This document shows, in pieces, positions 30,687-43,414 of a stretch of DNA of 64,000 bases. A program made the position numbers and the translations under genes. The notes beneath the pieces are model-generated. The model was not told where the DNA came from and made no database searches. It saw only the letters and a program-made list of their open reading frames with translations. The stretch's first letter is position 1. Each line of letters opens with the position of its first letter. The stretch comes from Lentinula raphanica (taxonomy: Eukaryota > Basidiomycota > Agaricomycetes > Agaricales > Omphalotaceae), in assembly GCA_027919835.1 (NCBI GenBank), contig JANVFP010000012.1, positions 806,001 to 870,000 on the forward strand, written 5' to 3'.

Positions 30687-32894
30687 ATGAGACTTCCTTA
30701 TCCACGTCGACCACCACCCGTGTTAGGCACCCGGTCACTATCCATCTCACGACCAAATTCGTATGTTTCGGCTAGTGAACTGAAGCGAGCTGCACAGGTA
30801 GAAATTCTGTTGAAGTTGGGAAAGGATCCAAACTGACTCCGTAATTTGCAGGCGAAGCTCGACCTTGTGGACTCAGTCAATCCATCTCCCAGAGCCTTAG
30901 TGGATTCCTACAACAGACGTCATGATTATCTGCGGATTTCTTTAACGGAAAGATGCAATCTACGTTGTAAATCTTTGTCCTTGCACTATAAACATGGCAC
31001 CAACTCATCCGTAGGCTTTTATTGCATGCCAGAGGAAGGCATACAGCTTTCGCCGAATGACAAAATACTCACGGACGAAGAGATCATTCGGTTGTCCAAG
31101 CTGTTCGTCCAATCTGGAGTTACGAAAATACGTCTCACTGGTGGAGAGCCAACGGTGCGGAAAGGTTTAGCAGGTATCATACGTGAGTCTATCCTGCTAT
31201 TCCCGAGATTTCATATGCTCAATATGTATGAACTATAGGTAGTCTGAACGGTCTACGTTCCTATGGACTGAAATCGATAGCTATGACAAGCAATGGACTT
31301 GCACTTCATCGACGCCTTCCCGAATTCATAGATAATGGGTTAACTCATTTAAATCTCAGGTGCGGATTGTCGAGTACCAATATTCGACTCAACGTGTTGA
31401 CTCTTGCAGACAGTATAGATACACTCGATCCTTTCAAATTCGAGTTTATGACGAAGCGGCCAGGTCTTGATGCCGTTCTCAAGACCCTCAATGTCGCGCT
31501 AGAATACCCAGGTCTTCATAAAATCAAACTGAACGTGGTTGTTATCAAAGGCCTCAACGATTCCGAAGTGCTCGATTTTGTGGAAATGACAAAGGACAAG
31601 CCAATATCTGTCAGATTCATCGAATTCATGCCGTTCACCGGTGCGACTTTGTAGTTATCGATGAAAGTTTGTTTGATCACCAAATTCATGCAGGTAACAA
31701 ATGGAACAAATACAAGATGATACCATCATCCGACTTGCTCGAAATGATATCTGAAAGACACCCTTCGGTTGTACGACTTTCTGATGAGGTGAATGATACT
31801 GCTCGCTCTTGGAAGATTCCTGGATACCGGGGAGAGTTTGGTTTTATCAGCAGTATGTCAGATCATTTCTGCTCTACTTGTAATCGCCTCAGGATTACAT
31901 CGGATGGGCAAATCAAAGTAAGAACTTGATGTCTGTTCTTCACCTGTTCTCTAAACTTCTTCTTCAGGTTTGTTTATTCGATGCGAAAGAGGTTTCTTTA
32001 CGAGACCACATGCGCAATGGTGCCAGTGATTTAGACCTTCTCCACATAGTCGAGCGGGCGGTTGGTGGGAAAGAAGAAAAGCACTTACATATGGAGAACA
32101 TTGACGTTGTCTCTAATCGACCGATGATATTGATTGGTGGTTGAGTGCTTCCATTTGTGTGACATATAACTGTATCTATATCGTGTTCTTTTACTGTAGG
32201 ACCAGCGATCTTGAATCCCCTTTCATCTTCGCCTGTGTTATCTCCCCGCCGATCCAGAAATGATTACACGCTTCTGAAAGCTCGCCTGGTACCAGCAAAA
32301 CAGCCAAGACTGGCACGTAACTTCTACTCATCGACCATTCGGCTATCCAGTTTGACACACCTTGACGGGCAAGGTCGTGCTTCGATGGTAGATGTATCCG
32401 ATAAACCCCCTACGAAACGTTCCGCGACTGCTATCGGGCGAATCATCATACCCGAGCGTGCTTATGAACTCATCAATGCCTCTTACTTAGACTACAGAAC
32501 GGCTTCACCAATGACTGAGGCCGAGGGGAAGGTTCTGAGAAAAGGCGATACGTTAACCATCGCACAGCTGGCAGCCCTAATGGGGTCGAAGAGAACCTCT
32601 GACTTGATCCCTCTCTGTCACCCTATTCCGTTGACAAACGTCAAAGTATATCTCTCTTGCGAGGCTTCTCAAGAACCCCAGGGAACTTGGAAATATAGTG
32701 TCGTATGTCAGGCCACGGTAACCTGTGAAGGGAAGACTGGAGTAGAGATGGAAGCGTTGACAGCTGTGTCTGTGGGTCTTCTCACGGTTTGGGATATGCT
32801 GAAGGCTGTCGCGGGCAAGGAGATGATGATTGGTGAGATCGTGGTATCTGCGAAGTCAGGAGGTAGGAGTGGAGATTTTGTGAGGAAGCTCTGA
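30687..32894 (+). CDS. cnxABC: Fused MoaA-MoaC, GTP 3',8-cyclase plus cyclic pyranopterin monophosphate synthase
   Basis: Exons 30687-30797, 30852-30966, 31015-31182, 31239-31359, 31414-31640, 31694-31917, 31968-32136, 32200-32894; 609 aa. It makes cyclic pyranopterin monophosphate from GTP, the first steps of molybdenum cofactor synthesis. The radical SAM cluster motif CNLRCFYC is restored across an intron. LTGGEPTVRKG follows, and the second 4Fe-4S cluster motif is CSTCN with VCLFD 13 residues on, again across an intron. The C-terminal MoaC part has SPMTEAEGKVLRKGDTLTIA, LCHPIPLT and GVEMEALTAVSVGLLTVWDM. The N-terminus is Arg/Pro-rich, compatible with mitochondrial import. The fusion in one frame matches the A. 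nidulans cnxABC arrangement. Confidence 0.95.
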
Positions 32895-32952
32895 ATTCAT
32901 CTAGTTACTACATGAACGTGGTGAATGTCGCTGTTGTCTCGAGCATTGCGGA

Positions 32953-33477
32953 TTACGATTGAACAAAACTCGCCAAACCTGGTTTGATCTCTCCTTGATC
33001 AACTAAACGGCCGACTTCTTTTCCCTGACGAATGAGGGGTATATCAGTTGCAAGTCATGACTCGAAAAGATTGGTTCTACATTCTGTATCTTCACGATGG
33101 TGGGGACACATTGCACGGCTAGCGGTCCACTCCTGAAGGGATTTGTTGGAGATTTCCACCTATACATAGAGACAAATGTGAGTGGCTTGTCCTTCCTCCT
33201 CCACAGTCAAGCCATACTCACGTAGGACGATCGCCAGCATATACAATCAATGCGGATGGTGCATCCTCTGAAGAAAATGTGTTCTTGACCAGGTCTTCCA
33301 CAGCAAGGCAATCCTTTATTTATCTTCAGCTTACAATCTTGATACGCTTCATGGAAGTACACGAACCGGACACCACATCTGCCCGTTGACGATTGACGAG
33401 TAGAAGATTAAGAAATCTTCGGAAGCTTTGGTAAGAGATTCAGGTGTGGTAGCTGAGTCCGCAGTGTGGATAGGCAT
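32953..33477 (-). CDS. TXNDC17-like thioredoxin-domain protein (DUF953)
   Basis: Exons 33477-33367, 33313-33222, 33159-33081, 33024-32953; 117 aa, about the size of human TXNDC17 (TRP14). The active-site motif is WCPDC, completed across the first intron (MWCP then DCLAVEDLV). SALIVYAGDRPTWKSPTNPF and VPTIVKIQNGKEVGRLVD are the family's later motifs. It is expected in the cytosol as a disulfide reductase. It ends 58 bp from the stop of the convergent MoaA-MoaC gene. A further ORF upstream (33691-33500) could be 5' UTR and is not included. Confidence 0.88.
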
Positions 33478-34200
33478 TGTAAGTGATCGACTGAACGCTT
33501 CACATCTTTTGAGCAGGCATCTTTATATGTCTCTGCAAGACGAGATTTGTGAGATAGGATGATGTGCTTACGGAGAGCATCGTGACTGTCCACGTGAACG
33601 GTGAAGCGCTGTATGTCGACACCCCACCTTCAGGCTTCCAGTTGACATAGCGCTCAACGTTCAGCTTCAATAATATCTCCATGGGTGGCAAACAATGTCG
33701 AAGATGTCGACTATTCTATTCATGATGGCTGAGCCTGATGGAGCTGGACGGAGGCTGGAGCTGGATGGAACATGGGTTCACTGGGTTTCAAGGACACTCG
33801 CTCGCTTATCGCAAGGCTCAAAGCACTCCTGCTAACAAGTTGTTTCGTGTCTTGAACGTTGAACTATTGCGGCTTACCATTTGTGCGCATTTCTTTTTCC
33901 GACGAGGTTAGTTTCTTTCTCCGTTGAGGTTCTCTCGATTTCATTTCTGATTCACCCTCAAGTCAATACCTGTAGAATATCGTTTGTGACTGCGGCGAAT
34001 TCTTCTTTTCATAACCATTGTTGTATCGCTGCCTGTGGTCTATCGAAGCTGGATCGATTCCTTATCGATTCACCAACGCAGCGCTGGTTTCCGTCGCATC
34101 ATAGCGCGCGCGTCGGCTTTCAAGATGGACTCGCCTGACTTAAGTATAGTGGTTCTCAGCGTTCAATGGTCCGGCACCATGGGCAAAGAAACATTACAGG
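33478..34200. other. Intergenic between the thioredoxin gene and a small unknown gene
   Basis: Short ORFs only. A first exon of the following plus-strand gene may lie here (an ATG at 34125 starts an open frame) but no in-phase splice was found. CTTGAACGTTGAAC at 33851-33864 recurs in other spacers. Confidence 0.4.
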
Positions 34201-34605
34201 ATGGACCTCAGGTTTACCCTCGAGCTAGGCAACAAACGCTCGAAGTTCGATGACCACAGTCTATTCTTTTTGGCGAAGGTCTTTGATGAAGCAATCACAC
34301 CGTTATTACCAGAGGGCACGGGTTTATGGAACGGGTTGGAACCGCCTTATCCGTTCAGTTCCTTCAAGAACAGGAAATACGAAGTAAGTCTTTTGACAGA
34401 ATATACAACAAATTGCTTCACACTGGATATCCTGTAGGTGCTACATTCTATCAGATATCATCACAGCTTGGATTTCAGGCCCGATGTCGATGAACTCCAG
34501 TGGAAGCAGAACCGCATACCAATTCGAAAGACCGAAATCAATTCGAGGCATGTGTTTTTGTTTACAGAAGCTGAGGAAGGACAAGGAGAGAAGGACAAGG
34601 TCTGA
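34201..34605 (+). CDS. Small conserved-looking protein of unknown function
   Basis: Two exons, 34201-34383 and 34438-34605, joined in phase by a 54-nt intron (GTAAGT...CTGTAG); 116 codons. The sequence has a well-behaved codon pattern, with DDHSLFFLAKVFDEAITPLL, EPPYPFSSF and DELQWKQNRIPIRK. No family was recognised with confidence. The base before the ATG is preceded by ATTACAG, so the true protein may begin in an upstream exon. It is rich in charged residues and has no signal peptide or membrane segment. Confidence 0.5.
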
Positions 34606-35167
34606 CGAGGTAAAAACGAGTGAAGATGGGCAAAGGGGGTCAACTTGGAAGGACTTGAAGGGTTGCGTATCTGGCGATGGCTATAAACAGGGCTGAGCTA
34701 GCTACTAGGTTTTTACTTGTTACTCTCATATTCACAAGTCAACCATCATTTTCTGAATCCATCTCAGCATCGATTTGAGCAGCCGTGAGAAAAAGCTCAA
34801 GGTCCACCGTCCAAGAATTCATGCATGAAGCATTCGGTATTCATCTGTTCCCCCCTAAGCTAGCTTTGCGAAAAAGTATGATTTATGTCTATTTGAGCAA
34901 AGAACAAATCATCCAAATATTTAGACGACTAGGAATCGACCCCTGAACCTATCGTCAAATAACTACTTCGCAAAACCTATTAAACACCAGAATAAAATTT
35001 TAAATAGCAGCGAAAAATCAAGATGGTATAAGTCAAGTCCTTGAGTGTATAAGATGAAATGAGTAAGATGGTCCATGAAGAGTGCCACGAGAAGGAATAT
35101 CTACAGTTCCCAGACGACGTTATGACATTACCGCATTAGCAAGGAGTTTGAGCAACTCTCTACCCTT
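34606..35167. other. Intergenic, A/T-rich, nothing recognised
   Basis: The stretch contains the 3' flanks of the small unknown gene and of the Thr-rich gene. No ORF or repeat with support was found. Confidence 0.5.
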
Positions 35168-37352
35168 TCAGCAAGAGCCTGACGAGCAAGATCCAGATGA
35201 TGCACCGTACGATGACGCTGCAGAGCTAGCAGCGACGGAGGTAGCGGCAGCAGAAGACGTCGCCGAAGTAGAGCTAGCGACCGAATATGACGCTGAAGCC
35301 ATTGACATACTCGAGTAGGCAGCCATGGTCGTTGCTGAAGTGGCAGCGGCAGTCGAAGTGGCCATGGTAGCGTACGTGTTTCCATACATGCCATTACCAG
35401 CTGTCATTCCCCACGAACTCTTGCAAGAAGCGAGGCAAGAAGCGAGAGCTGTCTCTTGGACGGTGGTGGTAACTTGTTCGGTTTGGGTTGCAGTCGCAGT
35501 GGCGGTGGCGGTGGAGAGGTATGTCAATCTATAGATGAAACTTAAGTGAATCTATACATAGTTGCAGTGGAAAGAGGCTCACGTCGACAGATAGGTCAGT
35601 TTGTCAGTCATCGTCTGGGTGATTGTGTTTTCAACAGTGGATGTTTCATCAATGACCTGAGTAGAAACGTATGTTGATATATATGTCGTCTAAGGCAAAA
35701 AGAAATGAGTTGGAGGAAAAGATCATGGTTGAAAAAACATACCGGCTCCACCATCGTACTGATTTCAGTCATTGTAACGAAATCTATCTCCAGTCAAAAC
35801 GAAATACATAAGACACGACAGGAATCGCGGAGCGTACCAGTAGCGGTCATGGTTTGAACCTGGGTCTGAATGCTGGTGAACCTATTGAACGAGTATTTAG
35901 AAATCGTTTGAAACATGTGGCGAAAAACTCACATCTCAGTTTGAGTCGCAGTTAGAGTGTTCTCGACAGTCAATGTCTATGTGATCCGTCAGCATTACAC
36001 GCTGCGCGTCAGTTCAAGAGACTAAGACTCACGTTGTTCACGACTTGAGTGCTCACATAGACGCTCGTGTACGTAGTGGGCTGTACGATGGTCGAGAAAT
36101 CAGTCTGCGAAGGAGGTTAGTCTTAACCGGCAGTCGAAGACATAGTCACTTACCATCGTGACGAACTGATTGATAGTTGAAGACAAAACTGGTTAATGAA
36201 CGTCATGGTAACAACATAGATAGAGGTTAAGAACCTGAGTATCAACCTCCGTCTGGGTGGCAGTATCCGTCTCCGTATCCGTCTTTGTGTAGATGTTCGT
36301 CTGTGTTTGTGTCTCCGTTGCAGTTATGGTGTACTCTGAGCTTATGTCAGAAAAGAGCACTGGTGAGCAACAGATAACGGACGCACCTTGAGTAAGAGTG
36401 TTGTCGATAACTTCAGTAGAGACATAAACTTTTGTCTGTTAAACAATGTCATGAGAAGCAGGTATGAAATCAGATCAGCAGGCACACCGTTGGAACAATC
36501 TCAACAGATGTATACACTTGTGTCTGTGATATTTAGGAACAGACGAATGAGCTAAAACAGTCGTGAGCACAGTGTAACTGCATCACCTGAGTGAGGGTAT
36601 CTGTTTCTGTGTTGGTCTATCCAACAGAAAGTCAGAAATGGCACCATCAAACGCAGTTGATATTGGGCTTACCTGGGTTTGGGTCACGTACATTGTGACT
36701 GTGGTTGCCTCAGTCATTGTTGATGTCTTGTGAAAGGTAAATTTCCTAAGAAAATCGGAATATTTCTGAACTGACCATTGTAACCGTCGAATATTCTGTC
36801 TGAAACTGAATGAGAACACTTATCACAAACGTTCAGGCTTGTAACTTACCGAGGTTTCAGTGACGGTGGAGACGCTCCCATAGCCGTAGTTATCGCAGTA
36901 TCCCGAACTACCCTCGCTAAAACTTTTTTTTAGAAAGGAGGAACGGAAGGAAGAACACTCTTACTTGATGATAATAGTTTCGTAACAACCCGAGAACTGG
37001 GTGTTATACTGAAAGAGAATGAATATAAGGTGAGCTATACATGCTTCCGATTTGAACTACATACCCACGACTCAGCCTGACAAGAACCATCAGACTGTTT
37101 TGAGTACCCATAACCGCAAGCCAGGCTTTTATATCCACCACTAGTATACGACGAATAGGGCATCACAGAGTAGAAATCCGAAGATGATGGCGCAGCAGTA
37201 GCAGAAGAAGCAGGAGCGCTTGACGAGGCGGAGGCGGCCGTAGCACTAGCATAACTGTACGCGGTCATGGCAGGGACCATCGAGACACCATTTACTGATA
37301 ACTGCGCGGCAGCAGCACTAGCAAGGGAAAGACCGAAGAATGTTGACTTCAT
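35168..37352 (-). CDS. Secreted Thr/Ser/Ala-rich cell-surface protein built from many micro-exons
   Basis: The signal peptide is MKSTFFGLSLASAAAA. A Ser/Ala-rich segment and a Cys-containing segment (SLACGYGYSKQSDGSCQAES, then FSGCYETII, then SGYCDNYGYG) follow. After that about 12 small exons encode Thr-rich repeats of the form FVTMTxxST...PTTYxSxYVSTQV. The last exon (ending 35168) is Ser/Ala/Thr-rich and ends in SGSC. About 16 exons and 15 introns fit in 2.2 kb, several exons being 30-36 nt and one possibly 12 nt (FVTM near 36156). Exons between these points were placed by GT-AG and phase. The composition suggests heavy O-glycosylation and a cell-wall or spore-surface role; this is inference. 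No clear GPI signal is seen. Confidence 0.7.
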
Positions 37353-37915
37353 GATTAAAAGAATGGCTGCGTGTGGTGCTGATAGGAAATTGAAGTAGAA
37401 GTCGAAAACGAATGGGCGTTCTACGCTGATTGACTGGCTTGCAGTATAGGGAGGTTGAGTGTGGTGCGGCTAGCCTAAACGAAGCGGCAAGCGCTCTGAG
37501 AAACCCCCATCATCGGTTTGAGAACTTGTGATCGAAATTCCTGACTTACCGCGAAAAACAAACAAAAAAGAGGGGAGGGAGAAAACGAAAAGAGAACGAA
37601 AGAAGGGGGAAAAGGATGGAACCCAATATTGATTGAACCTCGTATTTGAACCCCTTGTGAATTGATCGGAATCGTCCTTGCAACCAACCAGAGTTCATAT
37701 CAAGCTTCACACGTTGATTGTTCGACATCTCGGTGTTTCCAGGGTCTCTGTTCTCACTTCATATGAATTCCCTTTCTTTGGTTCAGGTTCGCCATCTCAT
37801 TGGTCAACCATCGCGAGCATCCAATAGTATTAAGGTTGTGCTACTACAGACTGTATTACGATTCAACACAGCATGTCACATATAACTGCTACACAACAAA
37901 TGGCCAAGCACATAC
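37353..37915. other. Intergenic upstream of the Thr-rich gene
   Basis: No supported gene. The minus strand near 37560-37620 is T/C-rich, as in promoter regions. Confidence 0.45.
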
Positions 37916-40900
37916 CTAGTCCTTCCTGGGGTTCAGTTTAGGTGATATCAAAGAGAGTTTATCTCCTGAAGCTGCTGCCCGTCTTCCAAAATCACCGTGG
38001 ACGTCAAGCAGGATCTTCAAAGCGTTTCGCGCGCGAATTTTTGAAATTTCGTCTGGTCGCGACGTTAGAGCGGTTTCCACGCGGCGAGGCTTATCATCCC
38101 AAGGATACTGGAAGAAAGATGAAGAATCGCATCAATACCAAGAGCAAGGAAAGCCTTACGGGGAACTGGGCGTTACAACCAGGGTGATGAGTGCGCGTTC
38201 GGACTATCAAGCAGCGGTAAAACTCACGAATTTCTTCAACTGTTCGTATGCTAGGAGAGTGAATCCGAATTGAGGGCTGCTCCTGAGAATTCGAGCGGGT
38301 CCACCCTTGAATAATGCACGGAAACCTTCCTCTTGATCTAAAACCACAGTTTTAATGCAGAGAAACATATCCAGCCATTTAACATACATATCTTTACAAA
38401 TGCATCCTGAAGACCTTTGTAGTGCGTCTGTCCTTTCCGAGCTTCAACTTGGAGCCGTGTTTTGACAACATCTTTCAATCAATCAATGAGTGCCATGCGA
38501 AGACGAAAACAACACAATTATTACCTGCGGGAGTTGTGAAGTAAGCTGCTGGCATACCGCTGTATAGCATGGTATCAGTCATTCAACGTCAAAGCACTGC
38601 ATTCCGAAATCACGGATGGCAGGAATGGGGGGTCAACCTACGCAATTCCAGCTGCAGCAAGCGTTTCCATAAACGATAACTGCTTGCCATTGTACCCTTC
38701 CTTGAAGACGTCCGACTTCAGATGTCCGTACGCAGGGAAATAGATAGCAGAGAAGGGGATATCTCTCAAAAGACATGCACTCGCGCCTTTATAGAGACCG
38801 ACAAGACCCAATTGCCGAATGATGTGTATGGCTCCTCTAGGTACCGCTCCTTCGACCTTAGCAGCCTCACCCTGGACCTGCAATCGGATTTTACTATGAT
38901 GTACGCAGTCAGATCGATTCACATGATTTGAAAAGAAGCAGCAGTTGCGCCTTACACAATCTCGAGAGGGTTAGTGAAAATCTGTGATGAAGTCAGTAAT
39001 CAGTTTCATTACTACGATGCCAGGACTAACCACTTGACATCCTCCTGCAGTACCACCAGCGACTAACTCCCATCCAAGTTTAATGCGACCAGTCTCGGGA
39101 TCCATTGCTCGGGAACGAATGAGATCATTGACAGTCAATTTGATGGCTTTTTCAGGCGCTACTCCCTTCAGTACGATGGCATTTCTCAGGACGATACATT
39201 CGTGCGCGGAAAACAGCACGTACGACAAGCTGAGGGCCGAGGCCGCGGTAAAGGCCAAGGAAGCCTTCATTCAAGAGGATCTTCCTAGCACAGTCAATGC
39301 TGTTCTTGTACAAGACTTGACCAACTACTGTGCTCCTCTGATTCTGCATGCTTTGGCAACGGTTCGCAGACGTTTTTGATATCAAAATAGCAAACTCACC
39401 GTGTCTGTAGATTGGCACGGGTTGAGTTATAATCTCGTTTGTGTTGGGAAGCAATCGCAACGTACTTTGACTAGCAAGACATCGAGAGCGCGTGAGTGAA
39501 GTTTCGGAGATCGTCAAAACGAAATACTAACCCATATCAATAGGATACACGATAGTAGCACCAAATGCGCCAGCGAACCCTAAAAGACAAAAACGTCAAT
39601 ATTCGACGATGCAGCAAAGTAGAACTCGGATGACATACCTCCTTGTACAAAACTATAAAGTGAATGTCCTATTGCATGTAATACGGACGTAGGGCTTGAT
39701 TTTTTCATTTCGACCGCTTCGTGAGGAGCCACCCATCTGGGGTCAAGCAATTGAGCAAAATCAAGCAGTGCTAGGCGTTGATCTCCATTGCCACGACCAG
39801 CAAAATGAAAGATGATGGAGGCTTCCATGGGTGTGAAGAGGGAATATCGAGAACTAGAAGATGCATAGTCGAGGAAATCCGATTGGTTTATGCGACCGTC
39901 CTTGCTTGAAGCGGTGGCTTCACGAATGATACTGTTGCAGCATGCATAGTGGTCAGCGTGTGTAGCGCACATGAGAATGCTAGCTTTTTCACCGTTCGAC
40001 CATGTCCATCTCTCTAATAACATTATGGAAAGCTATAACTTCAGAATAAGAGATGCGTTGTCCGGGTGATAATGTGCAAAGTGTAGGAAGTCTATCAATT
40101 ACTGCGTCAGATAGTTTATGGCCGGCAATTTCCTAATGGATCAGTTAGTGTGGTTATTATAGATAGTGGTAGGGGAGGATATAGCGTACTAAGATTATGC
40201 GTTTGAATTCATCAGGTCTAATGAAGCCATCTTGATCCTTGTCTAAATACTTGAACGCTTGTCGCAAACGCTCTCCTTGCAATCCTTTCATGAGTTGAGT
40301 AAACTCATTGTCTGGTGGCTCGTCAGTGATGTACAGCATGGACAGAGTCGAACTCACATCCAAGAACGTGTGCTCCATTCTTCTTGCCGAGGTAGAGTTT
40401 GACCCAATCACTGAAACGCCGGTATGAGAGAATTGGACAGCACGAAAACATAGAGTTCGATGTACCAGTCGAAATCGAACGGGATGGCATCGGAACCTAT
40501 GTTGGCACTCATAACGTTCTTGAACTCGTCGAAATCAATGTAACCAGAGTTGTCACTAGGTTGATAAATGAGTACGATGGCGCAAAATCGATATGGAGGA
40601 ATTTTACACGTCGAAAAACTGAAAGGCCATCCAGTAGTCGGCGTCGGGACGTTTGAGGAGCGTCTCGAACACAATAAAATCCTCCCATGAGATCAGGCCG
40701 CGTTTAGAATGATCTGCGACCTTGAAGAGTATTGCAAATTGGGCTTTTCCGATCTTGGAGAGGTCGCCAGCAGGTGCAATTGCATTAACGAAGCTGTCTG
40801 GATCCAAATAGCTACATAGAGTCTCAGCAACGACAACAAGCATCTCACAAAGAGTTACACACCGTTCACCATCAACAACCTTGGAATTTGCGTCGAAAAT

Positions 40901-41029
40901 ACGCCTCCATCTTTTTAACTCTGTCTCCGGGACACTGACAGCGGTTCGGACGGATTTTATAGCAGAAGAGGCCAGTGAGCTGTCTGAATCACAGCGAACG
41001 ACAGGGAATATTGTAGACAAGAGACCCAT
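37916..41029 (-). CDS. AGC1: Calcium-regulated mitochondrial aspartate/glutamate carrier (AGC, aralar-like)
   Basis: The start is [11 protein letters not shown] at 41029; the first exon ends at 40608. The N-terminal half carries EF-hand repeats, for example [11 protein letters not shown] (about 40545) and [13 protein letters not shown] (about 40230). The C-terminal half is an SLC25 carrier with three signature loops: PIDMVKTRMQNQ, NPLEIVKIRLQVQ and [13 protein letters not shown], each spread over splice junctions. [21 protein letters not shown] is the sixth-helix region. The C-terminus after YPWDDKPRR (about 38105) is a short basic tail ending at 37916. In other eukaryotes the protein exchanges aspartate for glutamate across the inner mitochondrial membrane for the malate-aspartate shuttle. 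At least nine introns are seen. Confidence 0.9.
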
Positions 41030-41309
41030 TGCGAAGAGAGAAAACCGTGCAGTCTAGGGGTATCGGGAGGCAAAAGAGAATGAGCCTCAATAGTTGAGGG
41101 GGGATAATAAAAATATCCGCCCTATGTAGCGGTGGGGCGTAAAAGTATAGTGTGAGAGGTATTACATCAGCATCCGATGCGCACTTAATGCGGTGGTACT
41201 TGAACAGTGTTGAACTTCAAGCTCGTGTCACGATAGTAGTTCACGACATAAGTTGTGCGTCTCCTACTGCGACAATAACTTCGTAGCCAAACCCACGCTC
41301 ATGCCTTGC

Positions 41310-43153
41310 TCATTCCTCATTGCATGCCACTTCGGATGGAAGTCTGAAGCTGATACAGTACATTTCTTTTCCTGGAGCTACTGAACGAACTTTCCTGAGT
41401 TCAACACCGTTGAGTTGAAGCGATACTCCCAAAGCTTTCTCTACCCGCTGAATATCATTTATAACATGTATCAAATTCAATCATGAGCGTATACAACAAA
41501 GACTCACCTGTCGAATATCATTTTCAGCTTCCTCCGGTTCCAGTTCCCTTGTAAAACAATGGCAGTGAATCATCGGCATCGTTGAGTACGCTTCCCGAAT
41601 CGCTTTATTTGCCAGGACACCTCGAAAGGCGTCGAGGAAAAGGATCGCAGTATCCGGCAGATTCATGACAAAGTGATCTATCTTGTTTCTGGTATTTTGG
41701 GCTGCAGACGTTTCTTTGTCAACCTTGCCGCGTGCCGCTTGTTTCTGCAGTTTCCGCAGGGCAGTTTTGCTCAATTTTGGCCCAGTGTAGGCAGGAAATG
41801 GTGTGTCATGAACTCTGGTGAACACATTGCGAATAAAATCCCGCCCATCCTCACAAAAGGCTCTCACTTCGTCAGTGACCTGTGATGTTTTCAATAAGAG
41901 ACATTTCGATTTGAATAGAAACCCAACCCACTTCGTTGTCCTTGATGTTCTGGCACAGGTATGTGTAACTGACAGGATTCAAATCGTTTGCCATAACAGC
42001 GCATCCCTTTTTGGCAGCGGGAATAGCGAACGGGCCTACGCCAGCGAAGACGTCCGCCAGGACTTCACCAGGTTGTACCATTTGCACGATACGGTCGTGT
42101 TCGGTATGAAGCCGAGAATTCCAATAAACCTTGGAAAAATCGAATGTGAAGCGACAATCAGATTCGTGCTATAACATTGTCATATCAGTCAAGATCTTCC
42201 TTGCGCAGAAACAAACAGATACAACATGTTCTACGACGAAATCAGGATTTCCTGCGATGACTTCCATCTCAAAGAAACGGAATTGCGTATCGATATTGTC
42301 TAACTTGTTGACAACAGTTTTTATGGTCTTGTTTTTCTGCGCAAAAGGACTTAGATCTCATCATCATTGTACTGACTCATAGAGGAACGGCACTCACATC
42401 AAGAAAAAGTTGGCCAATGGTCTTTTTGTAGGGAATGTATTCATCGTTGAGATTGACATGCGCTTGGATTTTTTTGAGCCAAGTCTGCAGTAGGACAGAA
42501 CGAAGAATACAAACCTATGTGACCGGTAGCAGCAAAGCCAACAGGTGCTCCTTCACGAAGCTGTTCGGGTAGTATTGCTTGCAGCAATTCGCCTAGACGA
42601 GAGATACAATCAGATCTTGTACGCTCAACATTAGTTATTTCTTGGAGACGTACTCGCTGTCCAATAATCATAATCCAGCACCACATTGTAGTGCGTGAAA
42701 CCAGTGCCTTTGCTTTCCATCAGCTGCAGTGACTCTGGGGACAACTCGGCTGTCTTGCTGTTTGTTGAACGCCTCAGTATGAAATCACCGCTGAAAAGCT
42801 CACCTGGATCAGAAACGCCCAAGAGGACCAACCGGTCACCATCCGGTGCAGATGGATCGCTGACAACCGGTCTCACTTTCGGCAGACCAATGAGATATCT
42901 GGCAGATATTTCAGAGAACAGGACGACCGATACGCGATCACGATGCATACTTTCGCGTCAAGTCCGAGTGTAAGATGAAAGATGTATGATGGGCAGGTAC
43001 TCTAGTAGCCAGGACTGGGATGGTCTTTTGGAACGCGGATTTGTCCAGAGGAAACAGGGGACCGTTGTATCTGGGTGGCGTAGTATCCAGGTGTGATCTC
43101 GAGGACAGCTCCCGCGACATTCTTGGATGAATTCGAGCTCGAAGTCCAAGCAT
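41310..43153 (-). CDS. TRM5: tRNA (guanine37-N1)-methyltransferase Trm5
   Basis: The start is taken at 43153; the first exon ends at 42951 and is joined in phase to 42898 ([11 protein letters not shown]). Family motifs: DYDYWTA (about 42660), [17 protein letters not shown] (about 42540), then [22 protein letters not shown] (about 42050), the S-adenosylmethionine site, and [11 protein letters not shown]. The C-terminal part has [21 protein letters not shown], with the MNLP catalytic loop, and [10 protein letters not shown]. It ends VACNEE at 41310. It makes m1G37 next to the anticodon, which prevents frameshifting. The basic N-terminus [16 protein letters not shown] could target part of the protein to mitochondria, as known for Trm5. 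At least six introns are seen. Confidence 0.92.
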
Positions 43154-43414
43154 AGACAGAGATCAAATGATGAAGACAAAGGCAAACTCATCAGCCAATC
43201 AGAGAAGAGATGACACATGGTAAAGGACCCCGGTCACTCCAACATACACCCTCAATTATTGAAAAACATCAAGTTGCTAAGGTGACTCTACGTTGGACAA
43301 AATTCATCATCTGTGATTTTCCTTCTCTACGTTCGCGAGCGAGGATAAAACGGTGTCAAGTATTTCCCGATTGTATCCGGTTGAACGGACGTTTTACTCT
43401 TAATAACAGACTCC

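Noticed and set aside
30692..32900. Two separate genes for MoaA and MoaC
   Set aside because: The intron at 32137-32199 joins both frames in phase and MoaC has no good independent start before SATAIGRI.
32953..33477. Apparent frameshift in the TXNDC17-like gene before WCPDC
   Set aside because: It came from a dropped stretch when reading the minus strand; re-reading gives FYSSIVNGQMWCP in frame and exon lengths close exactly.
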